Shown piece after piece: positions 46,916-57,882 of a stretch of 64,000 bases of DNA (within the stretch, counting starts at the first letter, position 1; every line of letters begins with the position of its first letter). The DNA lies in assembly GCF_002575655.3 (NCBI RefSeq), contig NC_053036.3, forward strand, positions 194,092,788-194,156,787, read 5' to 3'. The notes under the pieces were generated by a model, which was given only the letters and a program-made list of their open reading frames with translations, had not been told where the DNA came from and ran no database searches. Position numbers and translations under genes: made by a program. The stretch is from Aegilops tauschii subsp. strangulata. Its lineage: Eukaryota; Streptophyta; Magnoliopsida; Poales; Poaceae.

Positions 46916-48538
46916 ATATTGTCTATAGCCCTTTTCCTAGTAGTGAGGTATCTCTGGGCCCTCTCGGTAATGCACATCACTATAAGCCTTGCAAGCATTG
47001 TGACTAATGAGTTAGTTGCGGGATGATGCATTACGGAACGAGTAAAGAGACTTGCCGGTAACGAGATTGAACTAGGTATGAGGATACCGACGATCAAATC
47101 TCGGGCAAGTAACATACCGATGACAAAGGGAACAACGTATGTTGTTATGCGGTTTGCCGATAAAGATCTTCGTAGAATATGTAGGAGCCAATATGAGCAT
47201 CCAGGTTCCGCTATCGATTATTGACCGGAGATGTGTCTTGGTCATGTCTACATAGTTCTCGAACTGTAGGGTCCGCACGCTTAACGTTCGATGACGATTT
47301 GTATTATGAGTTATGTGATTTGATGACCTAAGTTTGTTCGGAGTCCCGGATGAGATCGGGAACATGACTAGGAGTCTAGAAATGGTCGAGAGGTAAAGAT
47401 TGATATATTGGAAGGCTATATTCAGACATCAGAAAGGTTCCGAGTGATTCGGGTATTTTTCGGAGTACCGGAGAGTTACGGGAATTCGCCGGGAGAAGTA
47501 TTGGGCCTTATTGGACCATACGGGAATAGAGGAGGCAAGCCAAAGAGAAGGAGGCCCCCCCCCCATGGGTCCGAATTGGACTAGGGGAAAGGGGCCGGCG
47601 CCCCCCCCTTGCCCTTTCCTACTCCCTCTCTCTTTCCCTCTTTCTTCTCTCATACTCCGGAAAGCAAAAGGGGAATCCTACTAGGACTTGGGAGTCCTAG
47701 TAGGACTCCACACACTTGGCGCGCCCCCTCTAGGGCCAGCCTCCTCCTCCTCCCTCCTTTATATACGTGGGCAGGGGGCACCCCAATGGCACTCCAAGAT
47801 TTGTCTTAGCCATGTGCGGTGCCCCCCTCCATAGTTACACACCTCGGTCATATCGTCGTAGTGCTTAGGCGAAGCCCTGCGCCGGTAACTTCATCGTCAC
47901 CGTCACCACGTCGTCGTGCTGACGAAACTCTCCCTCGGCCTCAACTGGATCAAGAGTTCGAGGGACGTCACCGAGCTGAACGTGTGCAGATCGCGGAGGT
48001 GCCGTGCGTTCGGTACTTGGATCGGTTGGATTGCGAAGACATTCGACTACATCAACCGCGTTGTCATAACGCTTCCGCTTTCGGTCTACGAGGGTACGTA
48101 GACAACACTCTCCCCTCTCGTTGCTATGCATCACCTAGATGGATCTTGCGTGTGCGTAGGATTTTTTTTTTAATTACTGTGTTCCCCAACAATAACTATT
48201 GACTTGCGATGATAGTATCTCAAAGTATAATAAACAAGTTTGGGTCAAGTTAATATGATCGTTCTTCTAACGTCATACTCTCATTGTTGTTTTAAAACTA
48301 CCGTTACTCTTAACGATGTTCTAAGATCCGGAAAACATGATCACCAACAACACTTGAGTCTTTGATACGAGACTAGGAATCTTATTTTACCATTTACCAT
48401 TCCACACGCACATACAAGTTTTCCACTTAATCGCATATTCCAAGATCATAACAGTTATAACATAGAATATAAACTCTTAATTATGAAAATGAATATATAA
48501 TAATACAATATGATTGACTCTAGGGCATATTTCCAACA

Positions 48539-49170
48539 ATCCCTTTGCCCCACAAAGAGTACATGTATACTCTGGAGCCATGTTTTGGTGTTTTAGTAGC
48601 TCACCAGTGAGCATGGATTGTCTAGCTAGACGCCAGACAAACACATCCTCAGTTTTGACGGTACCTGAATATGCCATATAGTACCCTACTTATTGCTCTC
48701 GTTCTACACATCAGATCCATCATCTTCATGTAACCAAGCCTCCTGACCGAGCTTTGTCCGCAATATCACATGGTACGCAGAACGTACACTTAAAATGCCG
48801 TGGCTCTCTTCATGCCATGCCCAAAAATCAGTTACCTTGCCGGTGCACAAAGGTATCTTGAGTATCTCCGAAGCATCAAACGGGGTGAACGTGGACCGAA
48901 CCAGATCCTCCTTCCATGACGCTATAGTAGCATCGATGAGCTGTGCTACCTTCGATGGCGGGTACTGTACAAGGGAAGTAATTGGCCTCTTAATGTTGTC
49001 TCTCGAAATCGAGTTGTGTGCCCATACGTTTGTAGTCTCACCATCTCGAATCCTTGGGACAATGCCTTGCACCGAGATGTCGCGGCCGTCCAAGATTGCC
49101 CTCCATATCTGGGTTGGGTGCAATCCAAGCTCCGCTTCTAAACTTCCCACCATGCCATGCACCTAAATGT
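48539..49170 (-). pseudogene. LINE 5'-ward part: RT C-terminal and zf-RVT region
   Basis: The minus-strand frame from 49162 reads LGLHPTQIWRAILDGRDISV, IVPRIRDGETTNVWAHNSIS, FTPFDASEILKIPLCTGKV and FWAWHEESHGILSVRSAYHV. This is the region after the reverse transcriptase palm in plant non-LTR elements. A second frame (48677-48544) gives VFVWRLARQSMLTGELL and CTLCGAKG, the zinc-binding zf-RVT segment, and stops exactly at the Copia insertion. The continuation is at 5579. The element is 5'-truncated near 49170, and no RT catalytic motif is present. ATCCC at 48539-48543 is the duplicated target of the Copia insertion. Confidence 0.82.
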
Positions 49171-50441
49171 GCTTTAAAGACTAACCAGAAATTATAAATT
49201 ATATGGTCCCAAGACCCATCTATAATTCAATAGCCTTGGTTTCCAAATTCATCAATTTTGCACTTGTTTGAAGTGGAATATGCGGGACCTAGGGGAAAAG
49301 ATAATGTCTCATTAACCGCACATTATCAATAAAAGAGTACAATTATACATACATACATACATACATACATGCGGAAACTAGCAGTCGTACTGGGGCATGA
49401 CATGTCTTCAGAAAACTTTACAAAAAGAATCCCCCATAATAAAAATATTACAAATAAGTCTCTCGGGGTCGCCGCAAACAATCGAATTTGAAACCGCCAT
49501 TGACCGCCAGCTCCGTCGAGATGCAAATCGTAGGAAGAGGCAGAGCACCAGCAAACCAATATTCAGGCCAGCGTTATAGCCACATAGGCCTTGTGAGCCG
49601 AAGACCAGATCTGTGAAACAGAAGCTACGATCAATGTACATGGAGTATTGCATAGTCGAAGACGTGCAACTATAATTGACAACAATCAGGCGGACGTGCA
49701 AGTTTAGTTGCATGGAATGGAAAAAAGACAAAAGCAGAACAATTTTTTTTAAAGGAAATCAATCAAACAGAAAAAGAAAAGAAAAACATGAATCTCCGCA
49801 TATAACAAATAGATTAGAAGTTTTTTTTAGGGAAAATGGATTAGAAGTTCAACGTACTTTCTTAGATGAGAATTAGCAAACCTATTCTATTAATACTGTA
49901 ATTTGGTTGTATCCTTGATATTGCAACTTTTCAAAAATGTATTGTTGTAGAGATCAAATATATTTATCATCAACTTCATGTTGATATATGTGTGTTGATA
50001 TATGATCTTTATCGAATAATAAAAGTTTGTGTGGTATATTTTGCATGATCGGGCTGGGCGAGCCGATGGCGGGGAGAGGGCGGGGGCGGAACCACACTCC
50101 GTGCTCTCGTAAGTCAGAAATTAGGTCGCAAGAGTAGCACGACACATCGACACATGCATGTGTAGATTGACTCATTATTGATCATGGATACACAAAGCTA
50201 GTCGAACACACATGTTTAGGAATAGTAAACACTCATATTCAAGCACACTCAGATCGCCTACGTACATAGGTACGCATGCAACACACGAACGCGTACATAA
50301 GCAGTACCGCTTTACAACTCACAGGACTAACAACCACACTGCTGCTTATTCCATGGATGGATACCTTAGTTATAAGCCTGTCGGTATACGTGACAGATTG
50401 CTTGATCATCCAATCCATGTTCCACGAGCCAGCCCGCTAGC
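49171..50441. other. Unassigned sequence between LINE and proline-rich gene
   Basis: It contains a TACA microsatellite (49346-49370) and a 107-codon minus-strand frame (49731-49408) with a hydrophobic segment GYNAGLNIGLLVLCLFLRF. I cannot assign that frame. AT-rich sequence follows to 50030, then a short GC-rich patch (50040-50110). No gene is supported. Confidence 0.5.
49346..49370 (+). repeat. (TACA)6 microsatellite
   Basis: About six TACA units in a row. Confidence 0.95.
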
Positions 50442-51056
50442 TCAGTTGAGGGGCTTGCCGGAGGCAGCGCGACGTGCGTACACCGGCGGCTTAGGCTTGG
50501 ACGGTCCTGGCTGGGGGTTGGGGTTTGGCTGCGGCTTGGATGGTCCTGGCCGTGGTTTAGGCTCCGGCTTTGCAGGAGTGGGTTTTGGGTTTGGCTGGGG
50601 TTTTGGCTGAGGTTGTGGCTTGACTTCTGGGTCCGGCTTTGCTGGGTTTGTCCTAGGGTTGGGCTGCGGGTCGGGCTTTGGGTTCGTCCTGTCGGAACCA
50701 ATGTCGTCTAGTGAATACACCGGCAATGACCCTGGCTGAGGTTTAGGATTTGGCTTTTCAGGAGTTGGCTTTGGGTCCGGTTGAGGCATTGGCTTTGGTT
50801 GTGGCTTGGCATCTGGGTCCGGAATTGGGTTGGGTTCCGGCTTTGCAGGAGTCATGGGCTTTGGGTTTGGGTTCGGGTTCGGGTGCGGCATTTTAGGGTT
50901 GGGTTGGGGCATCGGTTTTGGAGTGGGTTTCGGGGAAGGCTTGGGGTCGATGAGCCTCCCTCCATCGGCGAGGCTAGGATCATCCGCCGTGACCACGGCA
51001 AGGAGGAGAAGCAAGGCCAGGTGAAAGCACAGCGAAGTGCGGCCGAGAGACCTCAT
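50442..51056 (-). CDS. Secreted proline-rich protein, 204 residues
   Basis: From the ATG at 51056-51054 the product starts MRSLGRTSLCFHLALLLLLA followed by VVTADDPSLADGG, a typical secretion signal. The mature part is built of short P-x-P-K units (PKPSPKPTPKPMPQPNPK; PAKPEPKPRPGPSKPQPNPN), with one non-repeat spacer SLPVYSLDDIGSDRTN and a basic end PPVYARRAASGKPLN. The Lys/Pro pattern fits plant proline-rich cell-wall proteins, which may be crosslinked into the wall through Tyr or bind pectin through Lys. There is no membrane or enzyme domain. The frame is open 44 codons upstream, but I prefer this Met because the signal peptide begins here and a TATA box lies about 110 bp upstream. It is the only ordinary gene in the window that looks intact, and it is intronless. 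A function in defence or development cannot be told from sequence. Confidence 0.82.
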   Translation of the reverse strand: MRSLGRTSLCFHLALLLLLAVVTADDPSLADGGRLIDPKPSPKPTPKPMPQPNPKMPHPNPNPNPKPMTPAKPEPNPIPDPDAKPQPKPMPQPDPKPTPEKPNPKPQPGSLPVYSLDDIGSDRTNPKPDPQPNPRTNPAKPDPEVKPQPQPKPQPNPKPTPAKPEPKPRPGPSKPQPNPNPQPGPSKPKPPVYARRAASGKPLN

Positions 51057-51166
51057 CGTGGCGAGGTCTTTTTGGTGCTCAAATTTATCTATCACTTGCT
51101 GGGTCACTCTACGTGAGGTCTGTTTCTGCTGTGCAATTGTGCAAATGGCATGGGGGTTTGTATGGG

Positions 51167-51173
51167 ATTTATA
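51167..51173 (-). promoter_or_regulatory. TATA box of the proline-rich protein gene
   Basis: TATAAAT on the minus strand, 111 bp before the chosen ATG. This leaves room for an approximately 80-bp leader. Confidence 0.7.
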
Positions 51174-51189
51174 GGAGCACCCAGCCAAG

Positions 51190-53480
51190 CAACACCGGAC
51201 GTGTGTCCCTCCGTATCGATCTTCTCACCTGGGTCATGGGTACACCCATGTGAGCCATGATGTGCCATGCAGCCTCCGACACGTCGCCGCTGTTGTTTTC
51301 CTTTTCAACTCTCGACGGTTATAAAATGAAGTGAAAGTGATGATCACCGATCGGACCTAACTTTGGCATAAAAAATGCATGCAATGCAATCACACATATC
51401 ATCTTTTACCTCTTGACATTAGTGTCCAAAATACTGGGTGCCTACCCGCGTTGCAACATGATCGCTGGACAAAGGAGATGTCAAATGATGATCGCTGGAC
51501 ACGTATGTACGCGGCGGATGTATGTGCGCGGGCAGGCATAAAGTTACACGGCCCCTCCTGATGCTATCCTTTTTATCATTTTTCTTACAACAGTGCGTTA
51601 TTTTACTGCTTTTTTTAGGGAAATGCGTTATTTTACTGCTATTGGCAGTTAGCTAGCTCCATCCGTCGATCGATCGGGTCAGCACAATTGGCCGCCTCGG
51701 ATCCTCGAACGAGGTTTCATGCTTGTTCTTTTTTATACACTCCCATATGATATTTCTGATACACTCGCCAGCTAATTATTCACTAGCTCCGAAAGAGTAG
51801 TTTACCTAGCGGAAAAGCTAATTCCCTTTTTTTACATCACAAATAAAAAGGAAATCCATCGAATAGCGCATGTATCTTCACTCGGTCTCCACTCAGATTG
51901 CATCTGTTCTTTTGCTTTCTCATTTTCATGTTCGTGATTTAGGCAGCAGGCAATAAAATGGCCGAACACATTTGATGGAATCCAGGGGCTCTTGTCAGAA
52001 ATGCGCAGGGGCACTCACCTACCAAGTCCAGCCACCCGCTTGTTTTACCTCGTGATTCGCGTAGTAGTTCAATCTCGCACGAGCGCATAGTAAAAGGTAA
52101 AACCCCTAAAAAAATTAAGTTTCAACGATGAAACTTACAGTTTTTGCGTCAAAAACTGCCCGGTTTTAAAGGTTTAGAGATATAATTTCTAGCAATTTTT
52201 TCTGTCGATCGCAGACACAAAATAATTAATTTTATCGGTAGCTCGTACTAAGTTCCCAGGGACGTCGTTCTCCTCCTCTCGTTGCAGGACCCACAGAAGA
52301 TTCTCATGAAGCTCGTGCTCGAGGTGGAGGGCGATGTCGTTACCTAACTCATCGACGTTGGGTATAGAGATGCCTTCAAGACCATTGTGGTGAGTTGAGT
52401 AGGCTAGAGCACTGTACTGACTTCCATGGTATGAATCTCTGAAACTATCATGAGCTTCCTTCACCAATTAGATTGGTTTTAAAAATTGATCTCTGATATT
52501 ACTGGAACACTGAAGCTAGAGTTTAAGGCTCTAGTCTTAAGATCCTTTGACATCATGTTCTGCAAACTTAGGGACGCATCATGTGTTACTGTTGTGATGT
52601 TATCTTCTAGATACCCGACATGGCATTTTTATCTGTTTTGTAGCTATAATCTTTGACATGACGAATTTTCTGATGTTTTAGCCATGGGTAGTTTAAATTT
52701 TATGGTATATCTATAAAAAAGCCATGACAAACTTTAATATGTTCAAAAAAATATTTTTGCCATGGAACATTGCATGAGATGAGTTGACCGGACGCTTCTC
52801 TCTGCTCAGGTGCCATCTTGTTTGCACATACCAGGGATACATTTGGTAGCCTGCATTAGGCACAGCCAGGCCCCATGGGTGCAATTTTGACCCGTTTGGT
52901 TGTATGTGTTACACCGAAATTTAGGTCCGCACGAACCTTAAAGCACCTCTGGGCCTGGCTCTCGAGGAACGCTTGAATGAACCTTTTTTTTTGGAGTCGG
53001 GCCTAAGCGATGCAACTTGAGGCACGTGGGTGGAGGCGGCTGCAGGCGCGGAGACACAAGTGAGACACCGCATTGTTTCCTGAAGCTGCATCGTAAATCT
53101 CTCACCGCTCACTTCCCCTCTCTCCACTCTCACACCGGCGGTGGTGAGCATCTTGACGACGAGCAGCGGCACAGGTATCAAAGCCAAGATCTGGACGACG
53201 AAGAGCAGCGGTGAGCACCGGCTTCATCACCGCTTAGGCAGGCGTTCGTTAATGGCGGTAAGCCCTCGGTACCTAATGGCATCGGTTACCATGGCTGCAT
53301 TCAATTTACACGTCGATCATACCATTCGCGAACTCAATTTAGGCATCAAAGCCTACTTCTAGGCTTCGATTGGGCCTGAACGTAGCATACCCGAGTAGGG
53401 ATCTAAGCGGTTTGAACAGGATTGCAAAGGATTTTCACTATAATAAGGGTTAAATGGAGCACATCCACTTACATCCATTC
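51190..53480. other. Unassigned intergenic sequence
   Basis: No supported gene. A 92-codon minus-strand frame (52467-52189) reads DELGNDIALHLEHELHENLL and could be an exon fragment, but I recognise no family. A GC-rich stretch at 53000-53230 has no clear frame. Sequence at 52830-52930 and 53360-53470 has the composition of small DNA-transposon debris. Confidence 0.45.
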
Positions 53481-54017
53481 AAATCCAACCCAACAAATAG
53501 TATAACCTAGCTGCGAGGAGCCTTGAGACGCTTGGAGCAGCGGTGCCTTGAGGCTTCTAATCGTCGACCTCCAAGGGCATTGTACGGTAGCCTCGCTCAG
53601 GAGACCTGCCCACCATCTCCACCGCTTCGGCATTTCCAGCATGCTCCATCTCCATCGCTTCGCCATTGGAAGCATCCACATTCTCCTCCTCCTCCATAAT
53701 GATGGTGGTCTGTGCCACCGCGACAGCCGCTTAGTCAGTAGGAGCCCTGATAGACTTGTACTTGGCCCATCTATCTCTCTAACCTGGATCAGCCAACTCA
53801 GCCTCCTCCATCACCCATGATAGTATGTCCACTGACATAGTGTCTTAAGATGGGTCAAGCATCAACCTCTTCATCTCCGTCTTCATCGCCTTCAACAACA
53901 CAACGTCTGCCTCTTTATGCAGCTCGTCCACGCTCTTGAACCGGCAGCTCACCTCCATAGACTTCACGAACTTTATGTGACGAGCACCCAAGGATGAATG
54001 CCCTCCATCCAGGGTCA
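53481..54017 (-). pseudogene. Degenerate reading frame, unknown family
   Basis: On the minus strand the frame reads HIKFVKSMEVSCRFKSVDEL, HKEADVVLLKAMKTEMKRLM, then after a stop DTMSVDILSWVMEEAELADP, RDRWAKYKSIRAPTD and MEEEENVDASNGEAMEMEHA, with four in-frame stops in all. The steady frame across stops suggests a decayed gene or transposon ORF. It is cut at 54022 by the Gypsy LTR. I cannot name the family. Confidence 0.4.
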
Positions 54018-54022
54018 GTGGG

Positions 54023-54500
54023 TGAGGGAGTCCTGGATTAAGGGGTCCTCGGGCGTCCGGGCTATGTGACGTGGGCCGGACTAATGGGCCATGAAGATAC
54101 AAGACAGAAGACTTCTTCCCGTGTCCGGATGGGACTCTCCTTTGTGTGGATGGCAAGCTTGGCGTTCGGATGTGAAGATTCCTTTCTCTGTAAACCGACT
54201 CTGTACAACCCTAGGTCCCTCCGGTGTCTATATAAACCGGAGGGTTTAGTCCATAGAGGGACGATCACAATCATAATCATACAGGCTAGACATCTAGGGT
54301 TTAGCCATTACAATCTTGAGGTAGATCAACTCTTGTAACCCCATATTCACCCAAGATAATCAAGCAGGAAGTAGGGTATTACCTCCATTAAGAGGGCCTG
54401 AACCTGGGTAAACATCGTGTCCCTGTCTCCTGTTACCTCCGATCCTCAAAGACATAGTTCGGGACCCCCTACCCGAGATCCGTCGGTTTTGACACCGACA
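54023..54500 (+). repeat. Gypsy 5' LTR
   Basis: Begins TGAGGGAGTCCTGGATTA and ends TTTTGACACCGACA, 478 bp. It carries TCTATATAAACCGGAGGG (about 54228), a TATA box for the element's transcript. Confidence 0.85.
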
Positions 54501-54519
54501 TTGGTGCTTTCATTGAGAG
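54501..54519 (+). promoter_or_regulatory. Gypsy primer binding site
   Basis: TTGGTGCTTTCATTGAGAG directly follows the LTR. This is the usual post-LTR sequence in this Gypsy type. Confidence 0.6.
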
Positions 54520-54526
54520 TTCTGTT

Positions 54527-56957
54527 GTGTCGTCGCCAGAAGGTTCGATGGCTCCATCAGTCATCTACAACAATGCTGCCCTGAGGGAGATCTTTCTCCC
54601 CGGCCAGATCTTTGTGTTCGGCGGCTTTGCACTGCGGGCCAACTCGCTTGGCCATCTAGAGCAGATCGACAGCTACGCCCTAGGTCACCAGATTAGTTTT
54701 GGAAATATGGATTATGTCGCTGATATCCGAGGAGACTTGATCTTCCAAGCGTTCGCAGCGCCAACCCCTGCTCCGCCTTAGATCCGGAGCGCATCACCAG
54801 GTCTGAAGACGGGATTCCCAAGCCCGCCGGACTCTCTACGGCTATAGAGCCTAGTTCGGGAGAGCCGGAGGAAGCAGCGCCACCGGCAATCATCATGAAG
54901 CCGGATCCGAACATTGGCTCCGAACCCTCGGAGTCAGCATCATGTGAGCTCAGCCGAGGAGTTTTCTTCCCGCAGTACTCCACGGACTCTTTTCTCCCTG
55001 GCCAAACCTCGCCTTTAAGCGAGGCTCTGGACTTAATGCGATCCCTCATCATTACAGAGGGGCAACATCCAAACTACACCCAGCCCGGACTAGGGGCTGA
55101 GAGCGGGGAATTTTACGTCCTACCCACCACCCACTTCATAGCCACTATCGGGGACTTAACTGACATGCTCGATTACGGCTCCGAAGACATCGACGGTATG
55201 GACGACGATGCCGGAGAAGAGCAGGCCCAAAACCCGCCGTTTACCGGACATTGGATGGCCACCTCTTCGTATGACGTATACATGGTGGATACACCCAAAG
55301 AGGGTACCGATGATAACGAGAAAAACCCAGTTGAGGATAAACCTCCTGAGACACAACCAAAGCGCCGACGTCAGCGGCGCCATTCTAAATCACGCCGTGG
55401 AAAAGACAGCAATACCGGCACCGGGGACAACAACACTCCGGACGACGTCGAAGACCAAGAAGACCCCGTCGAGCCAACCTCCGAACAGGACGATCGGGAC
55501 GACGGGCAAATTGGCCCTGATGAACAGGCTATAAACGAAGACTCGGAGGATAGTAACTATCTTCCACTCTCCGAGGATGAGGTGAGCCTAGGCGACGAAG
55601 ACTTTATCGTGCCTGAGGAACCCCTTGAGCAGGAGTGCTTTAAGCGCCGGCTAATAGCCACTGTAAGGAGCCTGAAAAAGAAACAATAGCAACTTCAAGC
55701 TGATCAAGATCTGCTCAACGACAGGTGGACTAATGTCCTGGCAGCCGAGGAATACGGCCTCAGGCGCCCAATCAAGAGTTACCCGAAGCGTAAGTTGCTA
55801 CCTCAATTCGACGATGAGGCGTTGGAGCCCATACCATCAGCACATAACGCAGCCGACCGGCCACCACGTGGCCGTGACAAAACAGAAAATCAAGACGAAC
55901 ACCGGCCCATACTACCTCGCCGTAAAAGCAGAGACACAACAGCTCGGGGATATACGTACGACCTATGACAGGACTTGGAGAATCGAGCATGTCAGACCAG
56001 ATCGATCTACGGATCGCGGGGGCGTGCCCCGACGCGCGAGGATGGCTACCTAGCCGGGCGCGACAAGCATCACCACGTTCGGGCCGAAAACCGCAGACGG
56101 ACTCCATCCGAACTGCGTTGCGACTTGGCCTGATATAGAGCGCCGCACACCCCCTCTGCTTCACTGACAAAGTAATGGAACATGAGTTCCCAGAAGGGTT
56201 TAAACCCGTGAATATAGAATCATATGATGGAACAACATATCCCGCAGTATGGGTTGAGGACTTCCTCCTCCATATTCATATGGCACGCGGTGATGATCTT
56301 CATGCCATCAAATACCTCTCGCTAAAGCTCAAGGGACCAACTCGGCACTGGTTAAACAGCCTTCCAGAAAACTCCATTGGCAGCTGGGAGGACTTGGAAG
56401 ACGCCTTCCGCGACAACTTCCAGGGTACATACATTCGACATCCGGATGCCGACGACTTGAGTCACATTGTTCAACAGCCCGGCGAGTTGGCCAGGAAATT
56501 CTGGACTAGGTTCCTAACTAAAAAGAACCAGATCGTCAACTGCCCGGATGCCGAAGCCCTAGCGGCCTTTAAGCATAGCATCCGTGATGAATGGCTCGCC
56601 CGGCACCTTGGCCAGGAAAAGCCGAAGTCCAAGGCAGCCCTCACGACACTTATGACCCGCTTTTGCGCGGGCGAAGATAGTTGGCTAGCCCGTAGCAACA
56701 ACAATGCAAGCGAACCTGGCACTTCTGAAGCCAGAAATAGCAACGGCAAGCCCCGACACAATAGACACAAGCATCGGAACAATGGTGACAATACCGATGA
56801 CACGGCGGTCAACGCCGGATTCAGTGGCTCCAAGTCCGGTCAGCGGAAGAAGCCATTTAAAAGAAGTAATCCGGGCTCATCCAGCTTGGACCGAATCCTC
56901 GATCGACCATGTCAGATCCACGGCACCCCCGATAAACCCTCCAATCATACCAACTGA
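54527..56957 (+). pseudogene. Gypsy gag polyprotein, broken
   Basis: First block 54527-54781 (MAPSVIYNNAALREIFLPGQ, GQIFVFGGFALRANSLGHLE). A frameshift near 54775 leads to a second block through 55689 (PQYSTDSFLPGQTSPLSEAL, acidic NYLPLSEDEVSLGDEDFIV), ending at TAG (55687-55689). The frame continues beyond as QLQADQDLLNDRWTNVLAAE. The capsid-like block at 56175-56957 (MEHEFPEGFKPVNIESYDGT, LKGPTRHWLNSLPENSIGSW, EDAFRDNFQGTYIRHPDADD, ARKFWTRFLTKKNQIVNCPD) is a retrotransposon gag domain and is intact to CQIHGTPDKPSNHTN. Gag forms the particle in which reverse transcription occurs. The capsid block alone could still be translated from its own ATG. Confidence 0.82.
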
Positions 56958-57189
56958 AGCTGTTGGGTCTTTAAACAAGCCGGTAAGTTAAACACCGAGA
57001 ATAAGGAGAAGGGGTCGCCAAGTAAGGACGATGATGAGGAGCCCCGTCCATCGACCCAAAGGATCGTTATTGATAGGAAACTGCCAGTAGCCCTTGACTT
57101 TGACTTGAAGAATTGAATCCGCCTTCTTCTTATTCTTCTGAAAGTCTCCCAGGCGTGGTATCATCGGATCCACAGGGGGACAGAAGAAA

Positions 57190-57882
57190 TTTCCTCCCCA
57201 AGTCAAAATGGTGAACATGATATACGTTACTCATATCCCCAAGAGGGAGAGCAAACGCGCGCTCAGGGACGTCTATGCGATCGAGCCAGTCGCTCCAAAA
57301 TTCAATCCATGGTCATCCTACCCGATCACTTTCGATCGCAAGGACCATCCGACCAGTATCTATCATGGCGGCTCAGCCACACTGTTCCTCGACCCAATCA
57401 TCGATGGATTCCACCCCACGTGAGTCCTCATGGACGGTGGCAGCAGCCTTAACCTGCCCTATCAGGACACAGTCCGCAAGATGGGCATCGATCCGTCAAG
57501 GATCAAGCCCACAAGAACTACCTTTAAAGGAGTAATACCAGGTGCAGAGGCCCGTTGCACGGGCTCAATCACATTAGAAGTCGTCTTCGGATCACCTGAC
57601 AACTTTCGCAGCGAAGACTTGATCTTCGATATCGTCCCCTTCCGCAGTGGCTATCACGCACTGCTCAGACGAACCGCATTCGCTCGCTTCAATGCGGTGC
57701 CACACTATGCCTATCTCAAACTTAAGATGCCCGGACCACGCGGTGTCATAACAGTCAACGGAAACATGGAACGCTCCCTTCGTACCGAGGAGCACACCGC
57801 GGCCCTGGCAGCGGAAGTACAGGGCGGCCTTATCAAGCAGAACATCAATTCGGCGGCCAAGCCCCCGGGCACTATTAAATGA
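57190..57882 (+). pseudogene. Gypsy retropepsin-type protease, one in-frame stop
   Basis: One frame runs from KMVNMIYVTHIPKRESKRAL through SATLFLDPIIDGFHPT, TGA (57421-57423), then VLMDGGSSLNLPYQDTVRKM, containing the likely catalytic Asp in MDGGS. It ends RSGYHALLRRTAFARFNAVP, KLKMPGPRGVITVNGNMERS. The usual Gly in LLGRTAF is Arg here. The TGA sits where Arg (CGA) is expected, so it is probably a C-to-T change. After 57882 no RT follows. Confidence 0.8.

Larger units (their letters stand above)
29502..46945 (-). mobile_element. CACTA (En/Spm) transposon, 17.4 kb, structurally complete
   Basis: The left terminus is CACTACTAGGAAAAGGCC and the right terminus, read inward on the minus strand, is CACTACTAGGAAAAGGGC. 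The TSD is AGG (29499-29501 and 46946-46948). Both ends carry dense subterminal repeats. All genes are on the minus strand: TNP2-type transposase (42397-45993), then two copies of a second gene and of a viroplasmin-domain ORF, created by a 5.8 kb internal duplication. The ends look competent for recognition, but the proteins are mutated. Confidence 0.93.
8980..48191 (+). mobile_element. Angela/WIS-type Copia retrotransposon (outer copy)
   Basis: The 5' LTR begins TGAAGGAAATATGCCCTAG at 8980 and the 3' LTR ends GTTCCCCAACA at 48191. ATAAC at 8975-8979 and 48192-48196 is a perfect TSD. After removal of nested insertions both LTRs are about 1.75 kb (1,747 and 1,748 bp). The interior has a leader with a primer binding site (18157-19482), then the inverted second copy and an LTR-like element. 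It resumes with the pol 3' part (27344-28996) just upstream of the 3' LTR. Gag, protease and most of integrase of the outer copy are missing. Confidence 0.9.
28997..48191 (+). repeat. Angela 3' LTR, interrupted by the CACTA element
   Basis: LTR parts are 28997-29501 and 46949-48191, joined through the duplicated AGG. A TTTATATAC promoter box is kept near 47758-47766. It ends GTGTTCCCCAACA, then the TSD ATAAC. Confidence 0.92.
5580..48538 (-). mobile_element. Copia LTR retrotransposon with all later insertions nested in it
   Basis: TGTTGGGAAACATAG starts at 5580 and again at 7607, and the LTR ends at 48538 with ATTTCCAACA. ATCCC flanks both sides (5575-5579 and 48539-48543), a perfect 5-bp TSD inside the LINE. 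A primer-binding-site-like GTGGCATCATGAGC on the minus strand (7593-7606) places the 5' LTR at 7607-48538 and the 3' LTR at 5580, so the element points leftward. The 5' LTR is about 1.71 kb after removal of the nested Angela. The interior is only about 1.2 kb with no gag or pol, so this copy is non-autonomous or deleted. Confidence 0.85.
7607..48538 (-). repeat. Copia 5' LTR, split by the Angela insertion
   Basis: The LTR occupies 7607-8979 and 48192-48538, joined through the duplicated ATAAC. On the minus strand it begins TGTTGGAAATATGCCCTAG, which resembles Angela/BARE-type LTR starts. The rest (for example the 8020-8340 stretch) is different sequence. No open frame of interest occurs. Confidence 0.82.

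Noticed and set aside
49408..49731. 107-codon minus-strand frame with a hydrophobic segment
   Set aside because: No recognised family, no start context and no splice sites I could confirm. It is kept only as a remark in the intergenic entry.
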